DNA from: Candidatus Auribacterota bacterium
GTDB lineage: Bacteria > Auribacterota > JAFGBW01
Reading direction: 5' to 3'
NCBI GenBank assembly: GCA_016932965.1
Contig: JAFGBW010000215.1
Location: 1 to 6,317, forward strand
DNA length: 6,317 nucleotides
The notes beneath the pieces are model-generated. The model saw only the letters and a list, made by a program, of their open reading frames with translations, was not told the DNA's origin and searched no databases. Shown one piece after another: positions 6,195 to 6,317 of the stretch (positions within the stretch are counted from its first letter, which is position 1; each line of letters opens with the position of its first letter). A program made the translations under genes and the position numbers.

Positions 6195-6317
6195 TCAACT
6201 GTTTCTTCGTTTAATGATGTCTTTATTGATTTTACTGACCGGTCTGGTTTTAAACCCCTTGGAAGGAAGGCCGCTGGGAGAACAACCTGATCTGCCTCCG
6301 GAAGTTTTGCCCTGACC
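6195..6317 (-). CDS. rplB: 50S ribosomal protein L2, C-terminal 40 residues (partial, 5' end outside window)
   Basis: This is the 3' end of rplB; the open frame runs in from the window edge and stops at TGA. L2 binds 23S rRNA near the peptidyl-transferase centre and helps subunit association. The visible tail starts GQGKTSGGR, continues SKGFKTRP and ends IIKRRNS. It aligns with the L2 C-terminus (GGEG-x-SGGR, then TKG-x-KTR, then a terminal IVRRR-like run). The stretch that is usually HPV[ST]PWG reads SGCSPSG, so the conserved Trp-Gly and His-Pro pairs are absent. The catalytic-centre histidine lies upstream, outside the window. It sits 19 nt before rpsS in the expected order, which supports the call despite the short fragment. 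Confidence 0.9.
   Translation of the reverse strand, partial: GQGKTSGGRSGCSPSGLPSKGFKTRPVSKINKDIIKRRNS

Larger units (their letters stand above)
1..6317 (-). other. S10–spc ribosomal protein operon segment with one inserted gene
   Basis: Twelve ribosomal protein genes and one unrelated gene lie head to tail on the minus strand: L2 (partial), S19, inserted gene, L22, S3, L16, L29, S17, L14, L24, L5, S14, S8. The ribosomal order matches the standard bacterial S10–spc cluster. Most spacers are 9 to 39 nt, several SD sequences overlap the preceding stop codon, and rpsC and rplP overlap, all of which favour translational coupling on one mRNA. No GC-rich stem followed by a T-run was found in any gap. 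The S10-to-spc boundary (rpsQ to rplN) has only 28 nt and no visible promoter, so the two operons are probably fused here. The window ends before rplF. Confidence 0.9.

Overview
The window is a minus-strand segment of a bacterial S10–spc ribosomal protein operon. In transcription order (high to low coordinate) it holds the 3' end of rplB (L2), rpsS (S19), an inserted non-ribosomal gene, rplV (L22), rpsC (S3), rplP (L16), rpmC (L29), rpsQ (S17), rplN (L14), rplX (L24), rplE (L5), rpsN (S14) and rpsH (S8). The window stops 8 bases past rpsH, where rplF would be expected. Apart from the inserted gene, the order is the standard bacterial one. Gaps are about 9 to 39 nt, most starts have clear Shine-Dalgarno (SD) sequences, and no internal terminator or convincing promoter is visible, so the block is probably one polycistronic transcript.

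The exceptional part is 4105-5890. rpsS and rplV are normally adjacent, but here they are separated by an 82-nt spacer and a gene of about 567 codons. It starts at TTG with a well-placed SD. The predicted protein has an N-terminal hydrophobic export or anchor segment, two POTRA-like domains like those of BamA/Omp85 proteins, a Ser/Pro/Glu-rich linker, a long coiled coil, and a small C-terminal beta-rich domain resembling FlgT C-terminal-type domains. No outer-membrane beta-barrel is present. It looks like an envelope protein co-transcribed with ribosomal proteins.

Other lineage-specific traits are a roughly 75-residue Lys/Glu-rich tail on L22, an unusual L2 C-terminus in which the usual HPV[ST]PWG-type stretch reads SGCSPSG, zinc-ligand (C+) forms of S14 and L24, and GTG starts for rpsC and rpsN.

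The genome is bacterial, moderately AT-leaning, and probably from a diderm (outer membrane-bearing) lineage because of the POTRA domains. The POTRA, coiled-coil and FlgT_C-like combination recalls proteins of the PVC group (Verrucomicrobiota, Kiritimatiellota and relatives) or related uncultured phyla. That placement is a low-confidence impression and was not tested by phylogeny.
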